A stretch of DNA of 64,000 nt from Vulcanisaeta distributa JCM 11216 (GCF_001315985.1 NZ_BBBI01000001.1:265853-329852); one strand, 5' to 3'. Shown: positions 20,194 to 34,636, counted from the stretch's first letter. The notes: generated from the sequence alone by a model not told the origin. Numbers and translations: made by a program.

Positions 20194-21081
20194 ATGAATA
20201 TGGGTATGGCTGGGCTGTTGGTTGCCGTGGTTGTTCTGGCAATTGTTTCTGTTTTCTTTGCGTATCAATGGTACACGTCAGTACTAAGCTATAGGCCTGA
20301 ATTTCAATCGCTTGAGACTGAGTATAGTGAATTACTTTCCAGGTACAACTCATTAATGACCAACTACACGAACCTGGAAAACAGCTACAATACCCTGCAA
20401 TCACGATACACATCACTCCAAAGTCAATACAACACCGTGCAGTCCATGTACAACTCACTAATGATTAATTACACGAACCTGCAGACCGAGTACAACGAAT
20501 GCGTATCAATGCAGGCTCCCTATACGACCTCAGGAACACAAACAACATTACCTCCAGGTACTTATTACGGTATCTCCATGGGAATGTATACGCCTTATAC
20601 GAATTCATCGCTTGACCCAGGCACGTATGTCTTTACCACGCAAACTCCGACAATATTTTACTTACTCATTAGTCCACAACCTATAACAAGTATACAAGGT
20701 TCATCTTTACCACAGGGTACATTAGTCTTCATGGGAGAGAACTCAATCACATTAACTCTTAAGAAACCTGAGAATGTGGCCATATTAACACCAACGCAGA
20801 CGCAGTTAACCATCACGTATAATGGAAAGCCGTTATATATAACCGCAATTCAGAGTGCTCCCAATAGTCAAAATAGTTGTGGTTATAATGGTTATCCGTA
20901 TGGTTATCAGGGATGTGGCCCCCCCATTTATATAGTATTATGGTTGACTGATGGCACCCATTACTTCTATGTAAACGGAGCCCCATTTTGCACAGGGTTT
21001 ACGGCAAACCCGGTAATGGGTGAGACTGCGATACCCATTGGCTCAGCCAATACGTGCTCGGGTGTAACAATTAATAGTTAA
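20194..21081 (+). CDS. membrane-anchored coiled-coil surface protein
   Basis: ATG 20194 starts a 295-residue protein. Residues 4-26 form a signal anchor, residues 30-110 a coiled coil with repeats of the type YNSLMTNYTNLE / YNSLMINYTNLQ and several NYT sequons, then a Thr-rich linker and a C-terminal beta-rich domain of about 170 residues with paired Cys. The coiled coil suggests an oligomeric stalk carrying an exposed head. An AT-rich region and ttgatt spacer precede it. The family is unknown. Confidence 0.65.
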   Translation: MNMGMAGLLVAVVVLAIVSVFFAYQWYTSVLSYRPEFQSLETEYSELLSRYNSLMTNYTNLENSYNTLQSRYTSLQSQYNTVQSMYNSLMINYTNLQTEYNECVSMQAPYTTSGTQTTLPPGTYYGISMGMYTPYTNSSLDPGTYVFTTQTPTIFYLLISPQPITSIQGSSLPQGTLVFMGENSITLTLKKPENVAILTPTQTQLTITYNGKPLYITAIQSAPNSQNSCGYNGYPYGYQGCGPPIYIVLWLTDGTHYFYVNGAPFCTGFTANPVMGETAIPIGSANTCSGVTINS

Positions 21082-21114
21082 TTGGTTCATTTGCATTTCC
21101 ATGATTAAAAAGTC

Positions 21115-21840
21115 CTATGACTCTATTTGTATTGGTATTTTTAGTACTCCTGGTGGCGTTAATGATACTCCATGGACTATGTTATACTTCCTACTTATGC
21201 TGGTCCTCACTGAGCCATAGCCCGTTAGTTCCACATCGCCTAGGCTTATTCGCCCATTTATGCCGTAGCTCCTCGGTATCCTTATTGAGACATACTTAAT
21301 GTTGTTGAGTATATCTAGGCTGAAGTAATCCCTTGGTGGGTAGTAGTATAGGTTGAATGAGTAGTTATAGTTGAAGGTGCTTCCTGGGGGGGCCATTGAT
21401 TTACCTAGATTAAAAACTAGATTGCATATGTTTATTGGGCACTTATCTCTCTCCAGTTTCTCCACCGCCTTCGCATCCCCGCATCTGAATCTCAGTGGTT
21501 CGTTCCAGTCAATGTCGCCATAAACCCTAACAAAAACGTTGTTTATGTCTGTAAGGCCCGTGTTCTGCATCGTTATGGAAACGCTGTGCTTCATGGTTAG
21601 GTAATTACTCGCAAAACCATTAACATTAAGTGTTATCCTTCCTCTTCTAATAAGGCTCCTACGCGATATGGGTAATGCAAGGTCATACCCCCCCTCACCA
21701 TCAACGCACCTAATGATGATCCCCCCCATGCCAATACCCCCCCTACCTAATGCCCTTGAGAGCCTCTGTTGATGCCATGATGTGAGCCTCATTAATTCGG
21801 TGAACCTGGCGCAGGGAGAATAAAGCAATAGCCTAGTCAT
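21115..21840 (-). CDS. hypothetical protein with Ig-like features
   Basis: The open frame reaches 21915, but ATG 21840 (MTRLLLYSPC) is a more natural start since the upstream 25 codons are AT-driven. The protein of about 241 residues is beta-rich from residue 60 on, with HSVSITMQNTGLTDI and NYSFNLYYYPPRDYFSLD, like a CARDB or similar extracellular fold. It lacks a clear signal peptide. Seven-base runs occur at about 21385, 21690, 21722 and 21738. I recognise no family. Confidence 0.5.
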   Translation of the reverse strand: MTRLLLYSPCARFTELMRLTSWHQQRLSRALGRGGIGMGGIIIRCVDGEGGYDLALPISRRSLIRRGRITLNVNGFASNYLTMKHSVSITMQNTGLTDINNVFVRVYGDIDWNEPLRFRCGDAKAVEKLERDKCPINICNLVFNLGKSMAPPGSTFNYNYSFNLYYYPPRDYFSLDILNNIKYVSIRIPRSYGINGRISLGDVELTGYGSVRTSISRKYNIVHGVSLTPPGVLKIPIQIES

Positions 21841-21915
21841 GATCGCTAATAAAAATTGTAAATCATTATCAAGGTAGTACTTTTTAAGTTGCACAATATA
21901 GGTTATACTTATCAT

Positions 21916-22187
21916 TTAAAAACTTACTTAAAGATACAAAAATAATTAATAATAATTTACTTTGAATATTATTCAAAATTAATATAAAAATTAATTTCTT
22001 CTTCCACTATAAATTTATACTAGGTAGTATAATATACTCTACGCCATATCACCTAAAATTTCTGCCTATATAATAATTATTTTATTAGATATATTTTGAT
22101 TGAGGCATGTAAATACTCTTCTTTTATCTTTAGGGTGTGAGTATCGTTGGGGGGGTAAATCTTAAATAAATCTTTATCGTGTAATAT
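21916..22187. promoter_or_regulatory. AT-rich divergent intergenic region
   Basis: The region is about three quarters A/T with no supported gene. It separates the minus-strand hypothetical gene from the plus-strand glycosyltransferase and must contain both promoters. Several TATA-like stretches occur (for example around 22030 and 22175), but none can be singled out. Confidence 0.35.
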
Positions 22188-23808
22188 ATGATAATGTTGT
22201 TAAGCTTTATGAAGTTAATGGTTAATGGAAGTTCCATCTCGTTTTTTTCCATTATTAATGTTTTTAGGAATATCGAGGATGCAGTTAATAGTGATGTGGA
22301 GTACATGCACGTCGTGATCAGCAATAGCACGTATTATGTGAATCAAATCAACTCGTCAATAGGCGTCACCACAAATCAAGTCCCTAAATCATACATACCC
22401 AGTCTTAAAATAGTTTACGTTATCTACAGCATATTTTTGATCTTTATATTAATTCAATTACTATCAATTGTGCATTCGGCTTATGGCTTCACGAAAGGCA
22501 GGACCATAGGTCCGGCCGCTGTTGATCCGTTACCCAGGATATCGGTTATAATACCCATTAAGAATGAACCGATTGATGCAGTTGTTGAGGTTATTAAGGG
22601 GCTTCTAAATGTGGATTACCCCCCCTTAAACCTGCTTGAGGTTATCATAGTGTCTGATGATGATGAGGCTTACGTTAAGGAACTTAACAACGCCTTAGGG
22701 CTAACGCTAAAGGGAATTAACCTAGATTACAGGGTTATTAGAAGGGATAGGCCCGTTGGTTATAAGGGTGGTGCCGTTAACTACGCCGCGTCTCTAGCCA
22801 CGGGAGACGTCATAACGATCCTGGACGTTGACACTAAGCTTCCTAGGGAGTACTTTAGGAGGGCCTTGGATTACTTAGCGGCTGGTTATGACGTGGTGGG
22901 AGCCCCCCCGTTCCTTGGGCTTCCTAAGGTCTCGACCAAGTTCAGTAGGGCCTTGACCATATTATTTAATGTATTGGCCATGGTTCAGGTAGTGGGTAGG
23001 GCAATGATTAGGACGAGAAGAGGCTTCTACATGCTCATAGGTAATAATTTAACTATGCTTAAGTCGACTTTCATGAAATACGGCGGTTTATGCCACTGCA
23101 AGGCTGATGATATTGACTTAGCCATTAGGGTCTTGCTAAGTAGAGGTAGGATTGGGTTAATGGATGTATACGCGGTGACCGAGGTGCCCAGCACATACTA
23201 TGCATTTAGGTCGCAGACCATTAGATGGGCCACTAACGATATATGGGCCCTCAGGAAATACGCCAGAAGGGCATTATCAATGGGTTTCCTGAACTACATT
23301 GATTTAATGCTATGGTTAATTAAGTACCCAACTGCCTACATAGGCCTGGCCTTAATGGTACTATCCCTATTCATGCAGTTAATAGGTGTATTAATACCAC
23401 CGCTTCCAGTATTAATATTAATGATTGCCTCAGACATTCTGGGCCTAGTCATGATAATTCAATTACTAGATATAGGCCGCAGGCTTGGTTACAATATTCT
23501 AGATACCTTCAAGGCATTAATAGTAGGTGGCTTAACAGTTTATGCACTCACATACCCACTGGTGTTTTACTTAACGAAATCAGCCATATCCGACATACCC
23601 TGGATGAGGACACCCAAGGCTTCCCGAGCTTGAGACCGGGAGAATCATTATTGAACAGTCAGTTATGTTAATAATGCTGGTGTTGGGCATAATCTTCCTA
23701 TTAATGCATCGCCCATTAATATCGATCTATATGATAACCAACGCCGTATTAATACTCACAGGATATAGAATAGGCATTGTAAAGATACCCATGGCTAGGT
23801 CCGGTTGA
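22188..23808 (+). CDS. processive glycosyltransferase family 2, membrane-bound
   Basis: An N-terminal region with one helix leads into a GT2 domain: ISVIIPIKNEPIDAVVEV, TILDVDTKLP (DxD), GLCHCKADDIDLAIRV and QTIRWATNDIW, the QxxRW signature of cellulose- or hyaluronan-synthase-like enzymes. Four or more C-terminal helices follow. The frame stops at 23633, but a one-base shift near 23614 continues it as a final membrane segment to TGA 23806-23808. It likely polymerises and exports a surface polysaccharide or glycolipid precursor at the cytoplasmic membrane. Confidence 0.8.
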
Positions 23809-23961
23809 TAACGCACACACGTTAATGCACTTTTACGGCATTCTCACGGTTTTCATCACGCTAGATATTGGCATATAAAATCATAAACATGAGTTCACCA
23901 AGGCCATTTTAAATCGTGATGATTATTACGCCATCCCTTTTTTACTATGGCGTTTTTACCT

Positions 23962-24957
23962 TCACTGGGCTTCCCTCTTCTTGGTGATTCCCCCCCTCCA
24001 AGTCACGAGTACGCGGCCATTATTCACCAGTATTGACCTTGCAATGCCCATTAATTTCTCCATCTTCTCCTCAGGTACTAATTCAGCGTTTTTAAGGGGG
24101 GGCCAGTCTATGCCTAAACGCTCATATTTAATGCTGCAGTATTTATTGAATGCCAGTAACTCATACCTCTCGGCCGTTGGTAGGTTATCCCTTATGAACT
24201 CGGCTATGCGCCTTATGTTATCTTCGTAATCCGTATAGCCAGGTATTATTGGTGTGTGGACCCATATTGGCTTGCCTAGTTTGGCTATGTTTATTGCATT
24301 CGTCAATACCCTATCAAGCGACACACCAACATATTTGAGGTGCTTCTCTGGGTCCATTATCTTTATATCCAATATGACGAGATCCACTAATTCAATGATT
24401 GGTTTTGTATGTTCCCAGGGGAATGGTAATGCCGTTTCTATAGCCGTGTGTATGCCGAGACTCTTTAGTTTTCTCAACAGGGCTATCACGAACTTAGGCT
24501 GCATGGTTGGTTCGCCACCACTAATTGTAACACCACCACCCGATACGTCATAGAACACCTTATCCCTCATTACGACCTCCACGACCTCCTTAACCGTATA
24601 GCGCTTACCAACGACGTCTAGGGCACCCGTAGGGCAAACCTCAACGCATCTACCACATAAGTCGCACCTCGCCCTGTTTATGACTATCCTACCGCTAGGC
24701 ATTGGTATGTAGGTCAATGCATTTCTCGGGCAGGCACCTATGCACTTTAATTCATAAATACATCGATTCTCGTACCAAATCAATTCCGGGTATGGCTTAA
24801 TACCCTCAGGGTTTTGGCACCATGGGCAATGAAGCGGACAACCCTTTAGAAACACTACGGTCCTTATACCTGGACCATCGTGGATGGCCTCACGCTCGAT
24901 ATTGAATATGAGACCTGTAACTTCATCATCATTTTTAAGGAATTCATCACTTGACAT
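23962..24957 (-). CDS. glycyl radical enzyme activase (radical SAM)
   Basis: A 331-residue PflA-type activase. Cys40, Cys44 and Cys47 (GCPLHCPWCQNP) form the radical SAM CxxxCxxC site. A ferredoxin-like insert with CIGACPRNAL and CDLCGRCVEVCPTGAL binds two more [4Fe-4S] clusters, as in activases of dehydratase- and decarboxylase-type glycyl radical enzymes. GGGVTISGGEPTMQP is the SAM-binding GGE region. It installs the glycyl radical on the product of the gene 3 bases upstream. Confidence 0.92.
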   Translation of the reverse strand: MSSDEFLKNDDEVTGLIFNIEREAIHDGPGIRTVVFLKGCPLHCPWCQNPEGIKPYPELIWYENRCIYELKCIGACPRNALTYIPMPSGRIVINRARCDLCGRCVEVCPTGALDVVGKRYTVKEVVEVVMRDKVFYDVSGGGVTISGGEPTMQPKFVIALLRKLKSLGIHTAIETALPFPWEHTKPIIELVDLVILDIKIMDPEKHLKYVGVSLDRVLTNAINIAKLGKPIWVHTPIIPGYTDYEDNIRRIAEFIRDNLPTAERYELLAFNKYCSIKYERLGIDWPPLKNAELVPEEKMEKLMGIARSILVNNGRVLVTWRGGITKKREAQ

Positions 24958-24960
24958 AGC

Positions 24961-27417
24961 TCATGTCACTTCATACTCAAGCCTGGCTATTATCTCATCC
25001 TGAAGCTTCTTGGGAAGGTCAATGAAGCGCCAGGAATAACCAGTAACTTTAACCACTAGGTCCGGATACTTCTCGGGGGGGTGCTTCTGGGCATCTAGCA
25101 GTATCTCCTTACTTATTGGGTTGAACTGAACGTGCTACCCCCCCCAAGCATGAAGTACGCCAGGATTAACGATGCAAACTTTTCGAGACCCTCCTCATCC
25201 CTTATATTAGCTGGGTTAACGTTTAGTGTGAGCGATGTGCCGCTACTTACCGTGGGTATGCCTATGCGTGCAGCTGACCTTAAAACGGCCGTGAGCCCAT
25301 TCATTTGCGTGCCTTCCACAGGCGCTATACCATTGGAGACAGGTTCACCAGCCTTCCTACCATCCGGCGTGGCGCCAGGTACTTACCCTCAAAGAGCTGT
25401 GACCCAGATACGGACACAAAGAGCACCCTCCATGTACCTCCCATCCAGAACTTCCTCCTCCTACCCTCCTGAACCATGACATCCGCAACCCACTGGGCTA
25501 TTTCGTCAACATATGGGTCATCATTACCATACTTCGGAGCCTTCCTCCACAGCATCTGCCTAACCTCCTCAGCACCCTCAAAATTGCTCTTCAGAAGCTC
25601 CAGTAATTGCTCCATTGTTAGTAACTTATTATCAAAGACAGCCCACTTAATCGCAGCGAGTGAGTTGGCTACCGTGGCCAGTGCCTGAGCGCTTATGGTT
25701 GCGTGGTTATAACGTGCGCCTCCCCCCCAGGTCACATCCTTACCAGACTCCATACAACCCTCAATCGTTGCGCTAAACAACGGCAATGGGTAGTTCTCGG
25801 CAATCACCTTATCCTTCAACTCGGTTCTCCTCACCATGAGATCTACTGCATAGGACATCTGCTCAACAAAGGCCTTCTTTAAATCCTCGAATGACTTAAA
25901 CTCCGTGGCCGGCGGCGTTGGTGCGCCCACAAGCCTCCAACCAGCGGCGCTTAGGTGTCCTCCAAATAACGTGGCCTCAAGCACCTGCGGTATCCTAACG
26001 GCCTGCCCTGAAGTATAACCATTGCTATTACCTGCGCCTGTGAGCTCAACGCATCCGACTACCGCATAGTCCCTGGCATCCTCCAGCGAGTAGCCGTCAG
26101 CCATTAAATCCTTGATTATCGTCTTATCGTTATAGAACGCTAAACCAGCCGTGGTCCTCAAAACCTCCACGGCCTTCAAGACAAAATCCTTCGGCGTTTT
26201 CTCCGGGTGTATCCTGACCGCAAGCCCATCACGCCCACAGCCCTTCAACCTCTTGAAGGCCTCAAGGAATAAGTAGCTGACGTCATTTACGGCATCCTCG
26301 CCATTCCTATCAACACCACCAATCGTAACTAGGTTCGGGCCTGCGTCAAGGAACGTCGCCAGTTACATAGGTACTCCATTATGAGCTCAAGGGCTTGATC
26401 AGGAGTGAGACGCCCAGCTTCAATGTCCTGCCTGTAGTATGGATATAGTAATTGATCAACCCTGCCAGGCCCCCCCATGATCAATTGATTACCGCCATGA
26501 GCTATTGAAATAGCGACCTGCGTAAACCATATTGCCTGTAAAGCCTCAATGAAATTACGTGGTGGATTGGCAGGGACGTGCCTCATCCTCTCCGCAATCT
26601 CAAGTAACTCCTTCCTCCTCTCCTCGTCGGTAGTCTTGCTCGCCACCTCCTCGGCAAGTTTAGCATAACGCTCAGCAAATTCAATAGCCGCCTGCGCAGA
26701 AACCTCAACAGCCCTTAGGAAGTCCTCAGCCTTCTCATATGTGTTTTTGTCAATCTTACCCTCCATGAACTCCCTCCTAAACCTCTCTAGCTGCTCTCTG
26801 GCTTGTTTTATGATACCATTAAAGCCCAACTGAAGCACCTTCCTGAGACCGATTATTGTATGTCCCTGCATTGGCACGACAGGAGCGAGTAAGTCATAAG
26901 TCGTCTGCACCGCCGCTAAAAAGGTCTCCCTCTTTTCCTTCAAAGGTTCTCCCAATAACCCGGCCTTCTCCCACTCCCTACGCATTAGAGCGCCTATTGT
27001 TCTATCCCTCCAGTAAGGCACAATCTCCTCCTTAAGCAATTTATACTCCTCCTCAGAAATCCTGGTATACCACTTCAGAGCCTCGGGCGATAAACTACCA
27101 ATACCCTCAGGAAATACCTCCCTCAACTTCTCCTCACTCCTATAAAAGTAATATGGAATAAGTATTTCGTTTAAGTATATAGACATTTCAACATAAACAG
27201 GCTGGCCCAAGCCCTCCCTCTTCGATGATATGTGCCCAACAAGCACCTCCTCATCATCAATCCAAATCGGGTAATTACGGAAGGTCTCCTGAATAGCCAG
27301 GGCCGCTCGCATGGCTGGACCTATTGGCTTACCCTCAGTCTCCCTGTATACCTTCGTAACCCACTTAACCCTCTCAAGATCAACAACTATGGGACTCGAT
27401 AAAATCCTCTCCTTCAT
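24961..27417 (-). CDS. glycyl radical enzyme, dehydratase/decarboxylase type, frame-broken
   Basis: Segments 27417-26329, 26248-25325, 25319-25113 and a C-terminal reading to TGA 24961-24963 form one protein of about 810 residues. The active-site Cys lies in [12 protein letters not shown], and the glycyl radical loop is [12 protein letters not shown] near the C-terminus. GCVE, not the CC of pyruvate formate-lyase, points to the diol dehydratase, choline lyase or arylacetate decarboxylase branch. Breaks lie near 26320, 25322 and in the eight-C run at 25138-25145. The enzyme is oxygen-sensitive and implies anaerobic growth; the substrate is unknown. Confidence 0.88.
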
Positions 27418-27768
27418 TTCTGAATACGTAAAGGCACACCACCTCCCAATAACTTTGAAGTATCCATACTTATATTATAATCACAGACAACATTAAATAG
27501 CCTTCTTTTATACTTTATAAATATAGTATATATTATATTTCGTATCTATATATAAAATAATAATTAAGGCAACGATCACGAGATTTTCCATAAAGTATAT
27601 TAATTTTATCTAGGATAATTGACAAATACACAATAATAGCCCTTAAGTAATGTTTTGCGTAATTTAATGTATTAGCATTAAAAATATAATTTATATATTT
27701 CATTAGAAGGGATATATTTATTTAGTTGAGGTTATTTTAATACGAAATTAATTACAATGATAATTTTA
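27418..27768. promoter_or_regulatory. AT-rich divergent promoter region
   Basis: About 350 bases, very rich in A/T, without a supported gene. It lies between the glycyl radical enzyme operon and the divergent MFS carrier. TATA-like stretches such as tatatattatatttc (about 27525-27540) and atatatttattta (27710-27722) occur on either side. Co-regulation of both sides is likely from the layout. Confidence 0.4.
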
Positions 27769-29058
27769 ATGATGCCAGGATCAAGTGATGAGAAATTAGT
27801 TAATAAGGCTGTGAGAAAGGCATGGGCTAGGTTAATTCCCTTCTTACTTGTTGCGTTAATACTTTATAATTTTGATAAGGCTAGCTTTACATTCGCAATA
27901 CCCGGTATGGAATCCGCCCAAGCCTGACTCCATTTATTGCGGGGCTGGCTGCAGGAATTTTCTTCTTTGGATATTTAACATTCTCAATACCGGGGACATA
28001 CTTAACACAAAAATACGGCGTTAAAAATTACTTCCGATATGGATAGCTGGGTTTGGGATCTTCGCGACGTTAACAGGTTATGTTCAGAATGCGGTGGAGC
28101 TTTTAGTGATTAGGTACTTGGTTGGGTTCTTTGAGGGCCCATTTGCCCCAAGTATTACGTACTACATTTCTACGTGGTTCCCAAGAGAGCAAAGGGCATT
28201 GGCGATGTCCTTATACCTTCTTGGTATACCGATATCAGGCATTATTGGGTCCCCAATACAGGGCTGGCTCGTTGAGTTTTACGGTTGGAGGATCATGTTC
28301 ATAGCCCTTGGCGTACCCACGATAATCCTTGGGTTATTGACGTTCTTCTACCTGACCGAGAGACCTGATAATGCAAAGTGGTTGAGCGAGAATGAGAAGA
28401 GAGCATTAATTAGTAGGTTGTTGGAGGAACGTAAGATCATCGAGGCATCTACAGGAAAGTACAGCATAGGTAAGGCTGTTAGCGACTGGAGAACTATAAC
28501 CCTAACCGTATATTACTTCTTCGCAGCATTGAATTTCTCCGGTGTCTTTGTTTGGACGCCTACGATATTGGAACTAGCCAGTAAGCTTGGTCTTTACTAC
28601 ATTGGGTGGATCCTAGGCGGTGTATGGTTTATTGTTCTTGTTATAATGGTGCTTTGGGGGGGCAGACACTCAGATAGAACCAATGAGAGGTATAACCACG
28701 TAGGAGTTGGCGTGATACTATCCCTTATCGGCGCACTACTGGCCTACTTATTCCCCCCCGCAAATATGTTAGTGCTTACCGTAGGACTATCCCTCATAAT
28801 AATGGGTACGATGATGGGTATAAGCCATTCTGGGCATTAATAACGCAACTCTTCACTGGGGGGGCGGCCTCGGCGACTGTTGTAGCGCTCGTAGATTGGG
28901 CTGGTAATGTTGGGTCCTTTGCGGGGCCAACAATATTCGGCTACCTTAATTACATGACTGGGAGTTTCGTATCGGATTATTTAATTACATTAATCTTCTA
29001 CGTAATTGCCCTGGCTCTTCTATACGGCGTGAAGTACATGGCCGAGAGAGGAAAGTAG
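27769..29058 (+). CDS. MFS transporter (anion:cation symporter type), frame-broken
   Basis: The reading from ATG 27769 through the main frame 28094-28840 and on to TAG 29056-29058 gives about 430 residues with 12 expected helices. FFEGPFAPSITYYISTWFP and GIPISGIIGSPIQGWL match the ACS family, which takes up organic anions such as phthalate, tartrate or hexuronates. Breaks lie near 27925, 28038 and 28828; at the last, one C restores SPFWALITQLF. Its divergence from the glycyl radical enzyme suggests it imports that enzyme's substrate. Confidence 0.8.
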
Positions 29059-29150
29059 GTATTTATAACCGGCATACATTAATTGAATTGCTTTGTCTGT
29101 TGGCATTAGTTTTAAATATGACTTGTTTCTGATAACGGTTTTGGTCATTG

Positions 29151-30846
29151 ATGGAGTATAAGTGGGTTGTGTTGACTAATACGACGCTTGGAGTGATTAT
29201 GTCTTCAATTAACATGTACATTGTCCTAATATCGCTGCCCACGATTTTTAGGGGGATTGAATGTTAACCCATTCCTACCTGGGGGAGTTTGATTACCTGC
29301 TTTGGGTTCTCATGGGCTACAGCATAGTCCTCGCCAGTGTCCTAGTTACCTTCGGCAGGATCTCGGACTTATTTGGCAGGACTAGGCTCTACACACTCGG
29401 CTTTATAATATTCGCAGTAGCCTCGGTACTGCTCTCATTAATACCGAGTGATTCAGGTAATTTCGGTGCATTGTTACTGATAGGGTTTAGGGTTGTCCAG
29501 GCAATTGGTGGTGGTTTCATTATGGTTAATAGCACGGCATTACTGACCGATGCCTTCCCACCAGGCGAGAGGGGGGGTAGGGCCCTTGGCTTGAACCAGG
29601 CCTCCTTCATAATTGGCTCCTTCCTTGGAATAATACTGGGCGGCCTACTCTCAAACTATGACTGGCACCTCCTATTCCTCGTTAACGTGCCCTTCGCAAT
29701 AGCCGGCGCTGTGGTCCATATTTAAGCTAAGGAGGGTTGATAGGGGAAGTGCGAGGGTGAGGATTGATTACTGGGGTAACTTGACGCTCGCCCTCGGCCT
29801 CGTGTTAGTAACCCTGGGCTTCACATACGCACTGATGCCCTATGGAAACTCGGAGATGGGTTGGACGAACCCACTGGTCATAGCCTCCTTCATAGCCGGT
29901 GCAGCATTAATAATCGCATTCATACCCATAGAGCTTAGGCAGGAGGAACCACTCTTCAAACTATCACTGTTTAGGGTTAGGCCCTTCACCTACGGTGTGA
30001 TGGCCCTCTTCCTATCATCACTGGCCAGGGGGCGCCATAATGTTCCTAATAACAATATGGCTACAGGGCATATACCTACCGCTCCACGGCTTTAGTTATA
30101 CGGAGACCCCGTTCTGGGCCGGCATATACATGTTGCCCATGCTCGTGGGCACCGTGGTAATGGCGCCAATCGGTGGTTCGCTCACGGATAAGTACGGCGC
30201 GAGGATCATAGCTACCGTGGGCATGGTAATAATAGCCATATCGCTCTACCTACTCACGCTACTCCCCCCCTACAACTTCAACCTAGTCGAGTTCGAGTCA
30301 ATACTATTCCTTAACGGTGTTGGCAATGGCCTATTTGCCTCACCAAACACCGCATCGATCATGAACGCCCTGCCACCAAGGGATAGGGGGGGTGCGGGTA
30401 ATGGTATGAGGCAGACCCTGAGTAATGTTGGTTCTACGATAAGCATGGCCATGTTCTTCACAATAGCCATGAGCGTTTTCTCCCAGTACGTGCCAATTAG
30501 GATCCACAATATTGCCCTAAGTTATGGGCTACCCACAGGCATAGCCGATGCACTGGCCAGCATACCAGCATCTAGCCTACTTTTTGCGACATTCCTCGGT
30601 ATGGACCCCCCCGCATCGGTGCTGCCCAACTCAACAGTCAATAACCTACCAGCAAGTGTGGTGAGGCTCCTGGACAGCAATACATTCCTACCCAGCGTCC
30701 TTGGACCACCATTCATGATGGGCCTCAGGTTCTCGCTGTACATATCCATAGTCTTCGTGGCCATAGGCGCCGTGTTGTCATACATGAGGGGGGGTGGTAG
30801 GTACGTTTATGAGGAGAGCATAAGGGAGGGCGCATACGCATCGTAG
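29151..30846 (+). CDS. DHA2-family MFS efflux transporter, frame-broken
   Basis: ATG 29151 opens MEYKWVVLTNTTLGVIMSS, the start typical of 14-helix DHA2 drug/proton antiporters. FGRISDLFGRTRLY (motif A) and PPGERGxALGLNQ follow. The segments 29261-29725, 29757-30095 and 30040-30846 join. Breaks are at 29263 (extra T), the five-G run at 29281-29285, near 29722 and near 30030. The seven-G runs at 29571-29577 and 30387-30393 each add a Gly (GERGGRALG, RDRGGAGNG) where relatives have one. The substrate is unknown. Confidence 0.82.
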
Positions 30847-30991
30847 TAATGCATCACCACTAACTTATCAAGCTCAATCCATGTCATAGACCTGACAGTT
30901 TTTGCCCTGAGCCTTAGTGCTCTACCTTATCTATGCCGTTATTTATTTGCCAGATAGAGAATATTTTACGATATAGATAAACCCGCCAGCA

Positions 30992-33395
<2,404 letters not shown>

Positions 33396-33399
<4 letters not shown>

Positions 33400-34234
33400 T
33401 TGAGGAGCTCTACATAAACAAGCTTCTTAACTACCTTGAGGAGGACGCGTATCCAGAGGATATAACCAGTAAGTTCCTTGAGGGCATTAGGGCCAGGGGG
33501 GGCATTGTTAAGTCTAGGGATGAGGGGGTAATCGCCGGGCTTAGGTTCATAACCCCCCCATTCCTCAAATACCTCGGTTTCGAGGTAATTACGCACAAGC
33601 GCGATGGTGAGGCACTACGTAAGGGTGACATTATAATGGAGATAATTGGTGACGCGGGCAGGTTATTAACGGTTGAACGATTAACCCTGAATTTCCTCTC
33701 AAGGCTTTCAGGTATTGCCACTGCCACGAGCACCATGGTTAGGTTGGCTAGGTCCGTTAACCCAACGGTTAGGGTTGCCGGTACGAGAAAGACAACGCCC
33801 GGGTTCAGGGCATTTGAGAAGTATGCGATAGAGGTTGGTGGTGGCGACCCACATAGGTTTAACCTGGCTGATGCAGTGTTGATTAAGGATAATCACGTAT
33901 TAATTTACGGAGACCTTGAGAAGCTCATCAGGCTGATTAAGGAGAGGACAAGCTTTACCAAGAAGATTGAGGTTGAGGTGTCTACGTATGAGGACGCAAT
34001 CAAGGCCTATAGGGCCGGTGCCGATGCCATACTGCTCGATAATATGAGACCCAGCGATATAATGCCAATAGTCAATGAGTTGAGGGGGGGAAGGTAATAC
34101 TCGAGGCAAGCGGCGGAATAACACCTGACAACGTGATTGAATACGCAAGGACGGGCGTTGACGTGATATCCAGCGGTTACATAACGCATAGTGCCCGATC
34201 TCTTGATCTAACAATGGATGCGGAGAGAGCTTAA
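33396..34234 (+). CDS. nadC: nicotinate-nucleotide pyrophosphorylase, frameshifted
   Basis: ATG 33396 overlaps the nadB stop. The protein carries [51 protein letters not shown] and [13 protein letters not shown], all standard for NadC, which converts quinolinate and PRPP to nicotinate mononucleotide. The frame breaks in the seven-G run at 34084-34090. The continuation [18 protein letters not shown] runs to TAA 34232-34234, giving about 279 residues. With nadA and nadB it forms a complete de novo NAD operon. Confidence 0.95.
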
Positions 34235-34305
34235 ACTAGACGACCATGCCTACCCCCCCAGACTGAACATAGTGACCTTAACCGGGACGCCAACCCCTCC
34301 TGGAA

Positions 34306-34636
34306 TCACCTAATCACCTCAGGATTGAGTGATTCACCCGCTGAGCTAAACTTCCTAATCCTTAGGTTATACCTACCTATGTCCTTTACGGTGCCCATGA
34401 TTAGTCCGTAAGCCGTTGGTGCAAAGGTAAAGTTAGTAGCCCTCAACTCCTCCAGTAACCTAAGCGTGTCCTCAGGGGGGAGAATGACCTGTCTAGGAAT
34501 ACGACGGGTTTACCAAACATCAATGGGTCTATGATACCGTAATAAGGCCACCCCAGGGGGGGTCTGCACTGTTTCAAATCACGTCACTCTCCTCAAGACC
34601 AATGCCGCACTTCATATAATGGTATTCAGAAGCCAT
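34306..34636 (-). pseudogene. acyl-CoA synthetase fragment
   Basis: The minus-strand reading gives DPLMFGKPVVFLDRSF, then FTFAPTAYGLIMGTVKDIG and IRKFSSAGESLNPEVIR, corresponding to the middle of an acetyl/propionyl-CoA synthetase-like adenylate-forming enzyme (the APTA..SAGE region). Both ends of the family, including the ATP-binding TSGTTG loop, are missing, and stops and shifts interrupt the start. It looks like a relic lying between the nad operon and an MFS gene. Confidence 0.5.
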
